DNA of 64,000 nt from Candidatus Saccharimonadota bacterium. GTDB taxonomy: Bacteria; Patescibacteriota; Saccharimonadia; Saccharimonadales; UBA4665. The DNA is taken from the NCBI GenBank assembly GCA_027325485.1, contig DAIEFN010000003.1, positions 1 through 64,000 of the forward strand, given 5' to 3'. The position numbers and the translations under genes were made by a program. Each line of letters opens with the position of its first letter. Within the stretch, counting starts at the first letter, position 1. Shown here piece by piece: positions 35,312-44,241 of this stretch. The notes beneath the pieces were generated by a model that saw only the letters and a list, made by a program, of their open reading frames with translations, made no database searches and was not told the DNA's origin.

Positions 35312-38068
35312 CTAGCTACAGCCGGTTGTGCTGCCGCAAGAAGTACAGACATAGCAACTACCTGAACGTTGAGTAACGTTGCCGCAGTTATAGCAGAGTG
35401 GCGCAGAGTGATCGACAATTGGGACACTACTACTGACTTCGGACTTAGGAATTTCGCTTTGCGTCACAATAGGTGCTTTAACCTTAGCCACTTCTTTTGG
35501 AGCTTCAGCGACAACGGCAACATTTAAGGATGTTTGCGCATCTGGCGCCATCAGTTCACTGAGATCGGCAAGACCTAGCTCTAAGCGGTCATCGAGGCTC
35601 AGATAGTCTGCAGCAAGCCGCCGGACAATGTAATCCGTTACTGAACTGGCCGTTCGAATTTCTAGATCGTCTGTTACGCCAGCTGGCGCAAATGAAGTGC
35701 CACGCAAAATTCGGACATAGTGCTTTAGTGGTACACCGTACTGCAAACCAAGACTGACTGATATTGCGAAGGAGTCCAGCAATCCTCTGAGTGTACTCCC
35801 CTGTTTACTGACGTTAACAAATAGTTCTCCTGGCTTACCGTCTTCATATTCACCAACTGTGAAATAGCCGTCTAAATCTGCTATTTGGAATTTGTAGGTT
35901 CGGCTGGTGCGGACTTTTGGTAGTTTGCGGCGCGCTGGTCCGTTAACAATTATCTTGTTATCGGCTTTGCTGTCTTCTTTCGCACCGTCTTTTTTAGCCA
36001 TCGATAATGGTTGGGCAACTTTACAGTTATCGCGGTAAATAGCGATTGCTTTAAGGCCCATTTTCCAGGCATCTAAGTGGAGCTGTTCAATGTCTTCAAC
36101 GCTAGCTTCTTCAGGCATGTTAACCGTCTTTGAAATCGCACCAGATATAAAGGGTTGTGCAGCTGCCATCATTTTAACGTGACCGAGGTAGTGAATTGAA
36201 TTGTCTCCCATTGAACAAGCAAATACCGGTAGATGTTCGCTCTTAAGCTCCGGCGCACCTACGATCGTCTTTTCGACATCAATGTATTTAATGATGTCGT
36301 CCACCTGCTGTTTGCTGTAGCCGAGCGATTTCAGGGCGCGTGGCACGGTTTGGTTAACAATACTCATCGAACCACCGCCGACTAGTTTCTTAACCTTTAC
36401 TAGACCGAGGTCTGGCTCAATGCCAGTAGTGTCGCAGTCCATCATTAAGCCAATGGTGCCAGTCGGAGCAAGCACGCTGGCTTGAGAGTTACGGACACCG
36501 TAACGCTCGCCTAACTCAACTGCTTCATCCCAAGCGTTAGCGGCAGCATTAAGCAAATCCTCACTAACTAGGCTTGCATCAATCTTAGAAACTTCAGCTC
36601 GGTGTTGTTTTAGCACTCGGATCATTGCTTCGCGGTCTTTGTTAAAGCCGGCAAAAGGTCCAACTTTAGAGGCCATCTTAGCCGAAGTGGCATAGGCATG
36701 ACCAGTTAGAAGAGCAGTAATAGCAGATGCCTGAGCGCGACCTTCGTCACTGTCGTAAGGCAATCCTTGGGCCATTAGGAGCGCACCAAGGTTAGCGTAA
36801 CCAATGCCAAGCTCACGGTAAGCGCGCGCGTTCTTAGTAATACTCTCAGTTGGATATGAGCTGTAGCCAACTAAGATTTCCTGAGCTGTAAAAATTAACT
36901 CAACTGTATGTTTAAATTCGTCAATTAAAAATGTTCCGTCATCTCTTAGGAACTTTAAGAGGTTGAGGCTGGCAAGATTACAAGCTGAGTTATCGAGGTG
37001 CATGTATTCACTGCACGGATTCGATCCATTAATCCGCCCGGCATTCGGTGCAGTGTGCCAATGGTTAATGATAGTATCAAATTGCATTCCCGGATCGGCA
37101 CATTCCCAAGCTGCTTCAGCGAATTGGCGGAAGAGGTCGTTCGCCTTTACGGTCCGGACCGTTTCGCCGGTAGTGACTGCCTTAAGATCCCAATCAGCCT
37201 TATTCTCTACTGCCTGCATGAAATCATCAGTAACCCGAACTGAAATGTTGGCGTTTTGGTACTGAACTGAAAAACTGTCCTTGCCATCTAAGGTCATGTC
37301 CCAGCCCATACTCTCGAGGTCGCGTGCTTTGCGTTCCTCAATTGCTTTGCTCCAGATAAAGTCATAAACATCCGGGTGATCCACATTTAAGATCACCATT
37401 TTTGCGGCCCGGCGGGTTTTACCGCCGCTCTTAATGGCGCCAGCACTAGCATCGGCGCCGCGCATAAAGCTTAATGGACCACTTGCGGTGCCGGCACTTT
37501 TACTAAGTTGCTCAAGACTACTGCGCAATGGGCTGAGGTTAATACCAGCGCCTGATCCACCTTTGAAGATCATGCCTTCTTCAACATACCAATTCAAAAT
37601 AGACTGCATGGTGTCTTCAATACCTAAGATAAAGCAAGCGCTAGCTTGCTGTGAGCGCGTCGGTACACCAATGTTAAACCAGACTGGTGAGTTAAAGGCA
37701 GCTCGTTGTGTTGCTAGGATATATTTAAGCTCTTCTTTAAAATCTTCAGCTACAGTTTGGGACTCAAAGTAGCCGACTTCCATACCATGAGTAGTGATTG
37801 TATCGACTACCCGATCAATTAAATGCTTAAGGGAGTGTTCACGTTCTTTAGTGCCGGGTGTGCCGCTGAAATATTTTTGCGCCACAATATTAATCGCGTT
37901 TTGTGACCATCCGAGCGGAAATTCAATATCTTTCTGCTCAAAAACCACTTCATTGGTCTGCGGATTAGTTAGCAGTGAGTGTCGTTTTTCCCACTTTAGT
38001 TGATCATAAGCTTTACTTTTGGCAGGAGTAAATACTCTGCCTGCACCTAAATCGGTTGCTTGTCCCAT
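35312..38068 (-). CDS. nrdJ: Adenosylcobalamin-dependent ribonucleotide reductase, class II
   Basis: 918 residues. Visible are the N-terminal WFNIGVPTRSQQASACFILG, GGSGAGINLSPLRSS, the substrate-binding NPCSEYMHLDNSACNLASLN near residue 352, and PTGTIGLMMDCDTTGIEPD near 520. The C-terminus ends with two CxxC pairs (CYNCG, CTSCG) and a final Cys region used for re-reduction. It makes deoxynucleotides without oxygen or a separate radical subunit, but needs vitamin B12, which a CPR cell would have to import. Regulated by NrdR, encoded upstream. Confidence 0.94.
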   Translation of the reverse strand: MGQATDLGAGRVFTPAKSKAYDQLKWEKRHSLLTNPQTNEVVFEQKDIEFPLGWSQNAINIVAQKYFSGTPGTKEREHSLKHLIDRVVDTITTHGMEVGYFESQTVAEDFKEELKYILATQRAAFNSPVWFNIGVPTRSQQASACFILGIEDTMQSILNWYVEEGMIFKGGSGAGINLSPLRSSLEQLSKSAGTASGPLSFMRGADASAGAIKSGGKTRRAAKMVILNVDHPDVYDFIWSKAIEERKARDLESMGWDMTLDGKDSFSVQYQNANISVRVTDDFMQAVENKADWDLKAVTTGETVRTVKANDLFRQFAEAAWECADPGMQFDTIINHWHTAPNAGRINGSNPCSEYMHLDNSACNLASLNLLKFLRDDGTFLIDEFKHTVELIFTAQEILVGYSSYPTESITKNARAYRELGIGYANLGALLMAQGLPYDSDEGRAQASAITALLTGHAYATSAKMASKVGPFAGFNKDREAMIRVLKQHRAEVSKIDASLVSEDLLNAAANAWDEAVELGERYGVRNSQASVLAPTGTIGLMMDCDTTGIEPDLGLVKVKKLVGGGSMSIVNQTVPRALKSLGYSKQQVDDIIKYIDVEKTIVGAPELKSEHLPVFACSMGDNSIHYLGHVKMMAAAQPFISGAISKTVNMPEEASVEDIEQLHLDAWKMGLKAIAIYRDNCKVAQPLSMAKKDGAKEDSKADNKIIVNGPARRKLPKVRTSRTYKFQIADLDGYFTVGEYEDGKPGELFVNVSKQGSTLRGLLDSFAISVSLGLQYGVPLKHYVRILRGTSFAPAGVTDDLEIRTASSVTDYIVRRLAADYLSLDDRLELGLADLSELMAPDAQTSLNVAVVAEAPKEVAKVKAPIVTQSEIPKSEVSSSVPIVDHSAPLCYNCGNVTQRSGSCYVCTSCGSTTGCS

Positions 38069-38093
38069 ATTAATATCTCCCTCTATTTAGCTA

Positions 38094-38148
38094 GAGCTAG
38101 TCATAGGGCTCCTCACACTTTATAGCCCTTGCCCACTCTATGAAGCTC
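38094..38148 (-). promoter_or_regulatory. Stem-loop in the nrdR-nrdJ gap
   Basis: Nested pairings GAGCU/AGCUC, UCAUAG/CUAUGA and AGGGCU/AGCCCU form a 55-nt imperfect stem-loop about 25 nt before the nrdJ start. No B12-box or cobalamin-riboswitch core is visible. Confidence 0.45.
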
Positions 38149-38225
38149 TTTTTAGTTTTTAATTATTTTAGGGTTTTTGTTAGAGTTGTCAAAAAGCGTA
38201 TCTTATCTAACGCTTCCTGAAAGCT

Positions 38226-38262
38226 CTCCTTGGTTCATAATCTCGTTTTATAAAACAAGGAG
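38226..38262 (-). promoter_or_regulatory. Hairpin directly after nrdR
   Basis: CTCCTTG (38262-38256 as read on the minus strand) pairs with CAAGGAG (38232-38226), with an inner palindrome GTTTTATAAAAC in the loop. No U-tract follows, so it may be an mRNA processing or stability element between nrdR and nrdJ. Confidence 0.35.
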
Positions 38263-38267
38263 AACGT

Positions 38268-38756
38268 TCAATCCGATACAGTTTGAGTTGGCTTATGCAA
38301 GCGATTTTGCCGGCGAATGTGTGACAGCTCTTGTTCAAAGCCTGCAATATCCTTAAAGCGACGGTAAACACTAGCGAAGCGTACGTAGGCGACTTCGTTA
38401 AGTAAACTCAAGCGCTCCATAACGAGATCACCAATTGAGGCCGAGCTGACTTCTTGGTCACCACAGGCATAAAGGTTGTCCTCGATGTCGGTTACCATGT
38501 GCTCGAGCTGCACGCTGGTCACTGGAGTTTTCTCGCAAGCCTTATACAGCCCACTGAGCAACTTTTCCCGGCTAAACAGCTGACGCGTCCCGTCATGTTT
38601 AATCACAATTAGCTGTGGCCGCTCGATTCGCTCGTATGTCGTAAATCTTTGGCCGCATGCATTGCACATTCGACGGCGCCTGATTGCTTGCCCGTCTGCC
38701 ACATCGCGCGATTCAATCACTCGGATGTCATCGCTTTGGCATTTATTACAGTTCAT
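38268..38756 (-). CDS. nrdR: Transcriptional repressor NrdR
   Basis: 162 residues from ATG 38754-38756. The family N-terminus MNCNKCQSDDIRVIESRDV sets this start; an upstream TTG at 38783 is in frame but adds non-conserved residues. The zinc ribbon is Cys3/Cys6 with CNACGQRFTTYE, followed by the ATP-cone domain (IVIKHDGTRQLFSREKLLSG). NrdR represses ribonucleotide reductase genes when dATP is high. It is upstream of nrdJ on the same strand. Confidence 0.94.
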   Translation of the reverse strand: MNCNKCQSDDIRVIESRDVADGQAIRRRRMCNACGQRFTTYERIERPQLIVIKHDGTRQLFSREKLLSGLYKACEKTPVTSVQLEHMVTDIEDNLYACGDQEVSSASIGDLVMERLSLLNEVAYVRFASVYRRFKDIAGFEQELSHIRRQNRLHKPTQTVSD

Positions 38757-38869
38757 TCCTTCAGGCACCTCCTTCTCGCCCAAAAAAGCGTTGCCCGTTT
38801 TGCCTAAATTCTAATATTTTTTCGCTCTTTTGGTAAGATATTTGTTTTTTAAAAGTACACCAGCGCCTT

Positions 38870-38925
38870 ATGCCATTTTCCCATATATAGCGCCTGGTAA
38901 CACCAATATACCTCTAGCTATAGCG
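38870..38925 (-). promoter_or_regulatory. Candidate NrdR operator repeats
   Basis: GCGCTATA occurs twice in direct orientation, in AAGCGCTATAGC and AGGCGCTATATATG, 33 bp apart. NrdR boxes have a CwATAT-like core and come as pairs about three helical turns apart. The match to the consensus is partial. Confidence 0.35.
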
Positions 38926-38953
38926 CTTTGCAATAGATTTGACGCTGTATTAT

Positions 38954-40270
38954 TTACTTTTTTTCGTCGACTTCTTCGTCTTTATGTTTGCGGCTTAGGC
39001 GGCGCAAGAAAGATGGTTTCTCAAGGTCCTCATCTAGCTTGCTACTAACATAAGTCTCGTGCATTATCTCTTCGTCTTTATGATGATCTAAGGTCTCATG
39101 TTCGCTTGAATCGAGCTTATGCTCTTCTTCGTCCTCATCATTAATAGTCCAGATGTTTGGCACGTCATGCGTTTCGGTGACGAAATCACTCTCGACTTCA
39201 TCTAAGTCAGTATCGATTCCACTCATCGCCACGTCTTCGTCGGCCGGCACAAGTGAATCTTTGCTATGCTTTTCTTCCTTAAAGCTGAGTTGCTTTGGAC
39301 GCTCAGCGTAATAGCTGGCGTCAAAACCAGTTGCGACTACGGTAATAATAATTTCACCGGACAACTCGGAGTTAATTGTTGCACCAAAAATAATATTGGC
39401 TTCTGGATCAGCAGCCGAAGTAATCACTTCGGCGGCAGTGTTAATCTCGTGCATTGACAGATCGTCGCCACCAATAACGTTAAAGAGAATGCCCCGGGCA
39501 CCATCAATCGAAACCTCGAGTAAGGGCGACTCAATGGCTTGTTTAGCGGCCTTAACGGCGCGTTCATCGCCACCAGCGCGACCAATACCCATTAACGCCG
39601 TGCCAGCATTAACCATCACGGTTTTAACGTCAGCAAAGTCAAGATTAATGAGACCGTGGACGGTAATAAGATCGGAAATGCCTTGGACTCCCTGGCGCAG
39701 TACGTCATCAGCGACCTTAAAAGCTTCAACTAATGGAGTCTGGCGGTCAATCGTCTGCAATAAGCGGTCGTTTGGCACAATAATCAGGGTGTCGACTGAT
39801 TGACGTAATTTATCAATTGCCTCCTCGGCATTACGGCGTCTTTTGTCACCTTCAAACGCAAATGGCTTAGTCGCAAAGCCAACCACTAAAGCACCATCTT
39901 CTTTAGCTAATTTGGCAACAATATGCCCCGCACCACTTCCGGTACCACCGCCGGCACCAATGGTAACAAAGACCATGTCGGCTCCGTGCAGGACTTTCTT
40001 GATTTCGTCAGCCGATTCTTCCGCTGCTTTCTGACCGACTTTAGGGTCAGAACCTGATCCCAAACCCTTTGTCGTATCTTTACCGATATGAACCTTTTTA
40101 CTTGCCTTAGAGTGATGCAAAGCCTGAGCATCAGTGTTAATGGCAATGAATTCAACATTCTCGACACCGGCATCTACCATGCGATTAACTGCTGCACCGC
40201 CGGCACCGCCGACTCCGACTACCTTAATCTGAGCGAACGTTTCAATCTCGGGCTCGACGACCTGGGCCAT
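38954..40270 (-). CDS. ftsZ: Cell division protein FtsZ
   Basis: 438 residues. The tubulin-like GTPase has [13 protein letters not shown] near residue 15, the signature [11 protein letters not shown] near 103, and the T7 loop [12 protein letters not shown] near 205. After residue 315 comes a long acidic linker with many Asp/Glu/His residues, then a basic C-terminal peptide [10 protein letters not shown] that would bind FtsA or another anchor. It polymerises into the division ring. ftsA is upstream, 180 bp away. Confidence 0.97.
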   Translation of the reverse strand: MAQVVEPEIETFAQIKVVGVGGAGGAAVNRMVDAGVENVEFIAINTDAQALHHSKASKKVHIGKDTTKGLGSGSDPKVGQKAAEESADEIKKVLHGADMVFVTIGAGGGTGSGAGHIVAKLAKEDGALVVGFATKPFAFEGDKRRRNAEEAIDKLRQSVDTLIIVPNDRLLQTIDRQTPLVEAFKVADDVLRQGVQGISDLITVHGLINLDFADVKTVMVNAGTALMGIGRAGGDERAVKAAKQAIESPLLEVSIDGARGILFNVIGGDDLSMHEINTAAEVITSAADPEANIIFGATINSELSGEIIITVVATGFDASYYAERPKQLSFKEEKHSKDSLVPADEDVAMSGIDTDLDEVESDFVTETHDVPNIWTINDEDEEEHKLDSSEHETLDHHKDEEIMHETYVSSKLDEDLEKPSFLRRLSRKHKDEEVDEKK

Positions 40271-40451
40271 ATATATAATCTCCCTGACTCTAATTTCTAC
40301 TCCCAGTATACCTTGGAAACAACGAAGGTCAACAAAAATTGTATACGTTACAAAAGTTGCTAAATTAAGCGCGCAACTAAATCGTCTGGCGTTTGTTCAC
40401 GACATCTAATACATCAACGAGGCGGACAATTTTTTTGTTCGTTAGCTAGTT

Positions 40452-41687
40452 TTACTTCTTAATAAAGCGTTTAATAAACTTGTCTGCAAACGCAAATGAC
40501 TGAACTAGACCACCATTTTGGGGTAGTAAAGCGTTTGGCAAAAGTAGCATATCAAGCATCATTAGCCCAACAACCGTGCAATAAGCAGTACCCTCAACAG
40601 TGTCCACTAAACCGCCAACATTTTGTATTTTGCCGACGCGGGCGGGCAGTTGCAATTTCTCTCTAGTAAATTCGGATAGTCCTGGTAAAGCGGCTGTGCC
40701 ACCAGTCAGAACAACTCCGCCGGGTAGTTTACGTGAGCGTTTAATGCGTATTAGTTCTTTATCTACTAGCTCAAGTAGCTCTTCAACACGAGCTTCCGTA
40801 ATCATGGCAATGTCGCCAAATTCAAAACTATAGGACTGCTTATTAACTCTAACAGTTGCTGTTTTCTTGTCCTGATGCTCAGGCAAAAGCGAGGCGTGCT
40901 CAAGTTTAACCTTTTCGGCCACATCTAAATCGGTCTTAAGGCCAATTGCTAAATCATTCGTTAAGTTAGTGCCGCCTGCTGGAATAACTGCGACGTGCTG
41001 AATTTCTCCGTCCTCGACCACAATAAGATTAGTGGTGCCGGCGCCAATATCTAATACCAGGGTGCCTGCCTCTTTTTGTTGCCGGCTCAAAACTGCTTCG
41101 GCAGCGGCTAGACTTGAGACAGAGTAATTGGCGGGGCTGACTTCGGCTTTATCTAAAGCTTGAGCTAGATTGCGCAAGTTAGGTGTGGCACCGGTTACGA
41201 TATGCGCATCTACCTCTAAACGAATACCCTGCATACCAACTGGATCTTTGATGTTGGTCTGTCCATCAAGTGAATAACTTTTCGCAAAAAATTGAATGAT
41301 CTCACGATTAGCTGGTAATGAGACTACAGTTGCCGCTTCTTCAACCCTTATCCGGTCTTCTATTGCGATTTCACGGTTAGCCGCACTGATTGCAATAACT
41401 CCCTTGGAATTGAAGCCAAGTACATGCGAGCCGTTTACGTTTACTGTGGCCCGACGAATTTGTTGACCACTAATCCGTTCAGCTTCGTTAACTGCTTGAA
41501 TAATAGCCTCAGCAACGTCATCAACATGAACCACCATACCTTTACGCATACCGCTATTTTTAGCTGAGCCATGCCCAATAATAGATAGCTTACCAGGAGA
41601 GTTTTGATCAATCATGCCGACGACACACCGGACTTGACTGGTTCCGATATCTAGTCCGACGAAACAATTAGTTGGCGAATCACGCAT
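40452..41687 (-). CDS. ftsA: Cell division protein FtsA
   Basis: 411 residues, actin-like. Phosphate 1 is FVGLDIGTSQVRCVVG near residue 9, the SHS2 (1C) domain is near 80-165, and phosphate 2 is VLDIGAGTTNLIVVEDG near 205. An amphipathic basic C-terminus (ADKFIKRFIKK) is the expected membrane-targeting helix. It tethers FtsZ to the membrane. The start is supported by a -10 box 7 nt upstream. Confidence 0.95.
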   Translation of the reverse strand: MRDSPTNCFVGLDIGTSQVRCVVGMIDQNSPGKLSIIGHGSAKNSGMRKGMVVHVDDVAEAIIQAVNEAERISGQQIRRATVNVNGSHVLGFNSKGVIAISAANREIAIEDRIRVEEAATVVSLPANREIIQFFAKSYSLDGQTNIKDPVGMQGIRLEVDAHIVTGATPNLRNLAQALDKAEVSPANYSVSSLAAAEAVLSRQQKEAGTLVLDIGAGTTNLIVVEDGEIQHVAVIPAGGTNLTNDLAIGLKTDLDVAEKVKLEHASLLPEHQDKKTATVRVNKQSYSFEFGDIAMITEARVEELLELVDKELIRIKRSRKLPGGVVLTGGTAALPGLSEFTREKLQLPARVGKIQNVGGLVDTVEGTAYCTVVGLMMLDMLLLPNALLPQNGGLVQSFAFADKFIKRFIKK

Positions 41688-41694
41688 TGTCGTA

Positions 41695-41724
41695 AGTATA
41701 ACGCTAACACTTTATGTTGAGCAA
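41695..41724 (-). promoter_or_regulatory. ftsA promoter, leaderless layout
   Basis: -35 TTGCTC (41724-41719), 18-bp spacer, -10 TATACT (41700-41695), then 7 nt to the ATG at 41687. The transcript would start at about the A of the start codon. Confidence 0.65.
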
Positions 41725-41783
41725 GGTAATCCCTGTGTTTGACTGCTTATAAATAGTGCCTGTTACGAACAAATCAGGCTAAT

Positions 41784-42173
41784 CTAAATCTGAATGACTT
41801 TTAGATTATTAATTTTAGAGAAGTCATTATCGGTAGTTAGAACTGACATATCGTATTCAAGCGCCAGTGCGGCTATCCATAAATCATTTGTTCCAATGGG
41901 CGTACCGGACTTACGCAGTTGCGAATAAATGTTTGCAAACATGGTTGTTGTTGCGTCACTGATAGTTATGGCTATAACATTCGGGGCATCAAGGAATCTA
42001 AGCAACAACTGTTCGTTTTCAGTTTTTTTAGTACCGCCAGCAAATCCAGCTCTAAGTTCGCCGACCACAATCAGGGGCACTAATATTGCGTTTTCGGGTT
42101 TAAAATAAGCTCGCAATTTTTGATTCCCACGGTTAAAACCCGAATACGCTGAGGTATCTAAGACAAATTTCAT
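41784..42173 (-). CDS. vapC: VapC-type PIN-domain toxin
   Basis: 129 residues. The PIN domain acidic residues are visible: Asp6 in VLDTSAY, Glu near 40 in VVGELRAGF, Asp near 97 in GTNDLWIAALA and Asp near 115 in TTDNDF. VapC proteins are Mg-dependent RNases that cut tRNA or rRNA. The start overlaps the antitoxin stop by 4 bp (ATGA), the normal VapBC coupling. Confidence 0.88.
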   Translation of the reverse strand: MKFVLDTSAYSGFNRGNQKLRAYFKPENAILVPLIVVGELRAGFAGGTKKTENEQLLLRFLDAPNVIAITISDATTTMFANIYSQLRKSGTPIGTNDLWIAALALEYDMSVLTTDNDFSKINNLKVIQI

Positions 42174-42421
42174 TGCCAGAGCTTCTCTTCTACTTGAGAA
42201 AGACTTTCTATGGCCTCATCAAACGAGCTGTCGAGGCTATCTTTATTAAAAAGCCAATCGAAACTAGGATCAGCTTCAGGTGTTAAGCTCCCTAAGGTTT
42301 GTAAAGATAGCAGCTCAACTACCGTCTGGTTAAACGACTTGCCTGTCTGCTTGGATCGTTTCCGTATAACCTGATCAACGACAGGGGGAATATTGCGTAT
42401 AGTATATTGAATTGTAGGCAT
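42170..42421 (-). CDS. vapB: VapB-type antitoxin
   Basis: 83 residues from ATG 42419-42421. Starting MPTIQYTIRNIPPVVDQVIR, this is a ribbon-helix-helix N-terminus followed by KRSKQTGKSFNQTVVELL; the C-terminal acidic tail (FDWLFNKDSLDSSFDEAIE) would neutralise VapC. An upstream in-frame ATG at 42484 exists, but the promoter lies between the two, so it is rejected as start. The antitoxin probably autoregulates. Confidence 0.8.
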   Translation of the reverse strand: MPTIQYTIRNIPPVVDQVIRKRSKQTGKSFNQTVVELLSLQTLGSLTPEADPSFDWLFNKDSLDSSFDEAIESLSQVEEKLWQ

Positions 42422-42456
42422 GTATACATTGTATTCAATATATGCAAAATTGTCAA
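42419..42456 (-). promoter_or_regulatory. vapBC promoter and palindromic operator
   Basis: -35 is perfect TTGACA (42456-42451), the spacer is 17 bp and -10 is TACAAT (42433-42428). Six nt later comes the vapB ATG, so the mRNA starts at the ATG. ATGTATACAT (42419-42428) is a perfect 10-bp palindrome covering the start site and touching the -10 box, a fitting operator for VapB. Confidence 0.8.
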
Positions 42457-42546
42457 CTACTCTTACTGTTTCCATTCGATCCATAGATAACTAATTCGTG
42501 GCAATTCGGCAGTTTGGAATCAAGTTTCGACCAACTACGGGCATAA

Positions 42547-42803
42547 CTATTTCTGGTTAACACTATTTTCGAAATGATTGTTAATTTCTGAATCAGAACC
42601 AATAAGGTTTTCGTCTACGTATGCATTATGTTTCTTCTTATGTGCCCAGATACCAATTTTTATAGTTCTCTTTATGGGTGCTGGAGCCGGAATCGCTTGG
42701 GGTCGCTTATAGGCACCAATATATATAACTTCACTGGCTTGAGTTTTTTAATCAGCTTTGAGAATTGAGTTTTTCCCTCGTAAATAGATATTACTTTTGG
42801 CAT
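42547..42803 (-). pseudogene. Frameshifted Phd/YefM-type antitoxin
   Basis: The reading from ATG 42801-42803 begins MPKVISIYEGKTQFSKLIKK, typical of Phd/YefM antitoxins. Within the A6 tract at 42744-42749 the frame breaks. Adding one A continues as TQASEVIYIGAYKRPQAI and then RTIKIGIWAHKKKHNAY, the expected second half of a Phd protein, down to TAG at 42547-42549. The restored protein would be 85 residues. No cognate toxin remains; vapB follows directly. Either a dead remnant or a gene rescued by slippage on the A-tract. Confidence 0.75.
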
Positions 42804-42914
42804 ATCTAAAGCTTAGCTTGCCTTATTTAATCTAGCTAGAGTTTGATTAAATAAATTAAGATTAATTTAATACTTTGCTTATTTTGTACGGTCTATGCAA
42901 TCAGAGAAAATTTT

Positions 42915-43670
42915 CTACCTTAGTGTCAGTATTTCCGCACCATCCTTAGTGATCAGAACTGTGTGCTCAAAGTGCGCACTTAGTGAACGGTCTCTGCTGC
43001 GTACTGTCCAGCCGTCTGGTTCTAGAATTACTTGATCGCTACCTAAAGTTGCCATAGGTTCTATTGCAATTGTCATGCCGGCTTTTAACCAAGGACCAGT
43101 ATTGGCGCGTCCATAGTTTGGAATGTTCGGATCCTCATGTAGTTCGTGTCCGACTCCGTGTCCGACTAGATCACGCACAATGCCGAAATTATGACGTTTT
43201 AGTACAGCTTCCACTGCGGCGGCTATATCTCCGGTTCGAATATTATCCTTCACTACGGCTATACCCTCATTAAGAGCGGCGGCAGTATATTTAACTAAAT
43301 CCACTACTCGGGAGTTCTTCGGCTTACCAGCAATTAGGGTTAAGGCGCTGTCGGTTATCATGCCGCGGTAGTTAACGCCAAAGTCTAAACTAACTAAATC
43401 ACCATCCATAATAATCCGATCAATCTTTGGTATACCATGAACGACTTCGTCATTTAGGGAGATGCAAATAACGTCGGGAAATCCTTGATAGCCCAGAAAG
43501 GGCGCAGCGACACCTAAGGCTTTTAGTTCCCGCTGGGCTATTACGGCTATATCTTTAGTTGAAACTCCTGGCTCAACCATTGCCTCAAGCTTTGTTAGGA
43601 TCATTGCCAGCATGCGACCACTCTCGCGCATGGCTAAGATTTCAGTGGCGGTTTTAACACGGGTAGTCAT
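42915..43670 (-). CDS. map: Methionine aminopeptidase type I
   Basis: 251 residues with the five metal ligands of the pita-bread fold: Asp in SLDFGVNYRGMITDSA (two Asp), His in GHGVGHELHEDPNIPNYG, Glu in IAIEPMA and Glu near the end in FEHTVLITKDG. It removes N-terminal Met after deformylation by Def (encoded at 47.6 kb). It lies downstream of adk, as in many ribosomal protein operons, though no secY is here. Confidence 0.95.
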   Translation of the reverse strand: MTTRVKTATEILAMRESGRMLAMILTKLEAMVEPGVSTKDIAVIAQRELKALGVAAPFLGYQGFPDVICISLNDEVVHGIPKIDRIIMDGDLVSLDFGVNYRGMITDSALTLIAGKPKNSRVVDLVKYTAAALNEGIAVVKDNIRTGDIAAAVEAVLKRHNFGIVRDLVGHGVGHELHEDPNIPNYGRANTGPWLKAGMTIAIEPMATLGSDQVILEPDGWTVRSRDRSLSAHFEHTVLITKDGAEILTLR

Positions 43671-43707
43671 TTTATTAAAATCTGCTTAGGCCTTAGGAAT
43701 TAAATAG

Positions 43708-44241
43708 TTATAGATGTAGCGAACGAGTTACGTCGTCATTAACGGCGTCGACCGAACGCTCGGCATTAATATCGAAAACAGCAATATCGTGCTCCTTAAA
43801 CCAAGCCAGTAATGGCCTAGTAAGTTGATTGTACTCACGGAAACGCTCATCGATAACATCTTCTCGATCATCCAGTCGGCCACGTGTGCGTAATCGTGTT
43901 TTCACCGTTGCTTCATCAGCGGCTAAATGAATAACGCCACTAATTTTAAAGTTCTCTTTTTTTGCTTTATTTAGCAACCATTCAGCCTGAGGAATTGTCC
44001 TTGGAAAGCCATCTAATACACAAAGTTCTTTATTGACGATACCGCCCAGCACTTGATCCAACAAGGCAATGACTTCTTGATCATCAAGTAACTCTCCGGA
44101 AAGCATGCCAACCCGACGCTCTCCCGTAACGTACATACGGATGATTTCACCCATCGATACTAAGTGCATGCCGTGCCGGTCGGCCATAATTTTCCCTTGT
44201 GTTCCCTTGCCGGCGCCAGGTAGCCCCATAAGTAGGATCAT
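43708..44241 (-). CDS. adk: Adenylate kinase, short form
   Basis: 177 residues, shorter than the usual 210-220. P-loop GLPGAGKGTQGKI is at residues 6-18, the NMP region includes VSMGEIIRMYV, and CVLDGFPRT is near 95. The LID region is a short RTRGRLDDREDVIDERF without the zinc or beta-hairpin insert. It interconverts AMP+ATP and 2 ADP. Adjacent to yqeY without a gap. Confidence 0.9.
   Translation of the reverse strand: MILLMGLPGAGKGTQGKIMADRHGMHLVSMGEIIRMYVTGERRVGMLSGELLDDQEVIALLDQVLGGIVNKELCVLDGFPRTIPQAEWLLNKAKKENFKISGVIHLAADEATVKTRLRTRGRLDDREDVIDERFREYNQLTRPLLAWFKEHDIAVFDINAERSVDAVNDDVTRSLHL

Noticed and set aside
38069-38267. Cobalamin riboswitch upstream of nrdJ
   Set aside because: No B12-box or conserved core could be found in either orientation; only generic stem-loops.
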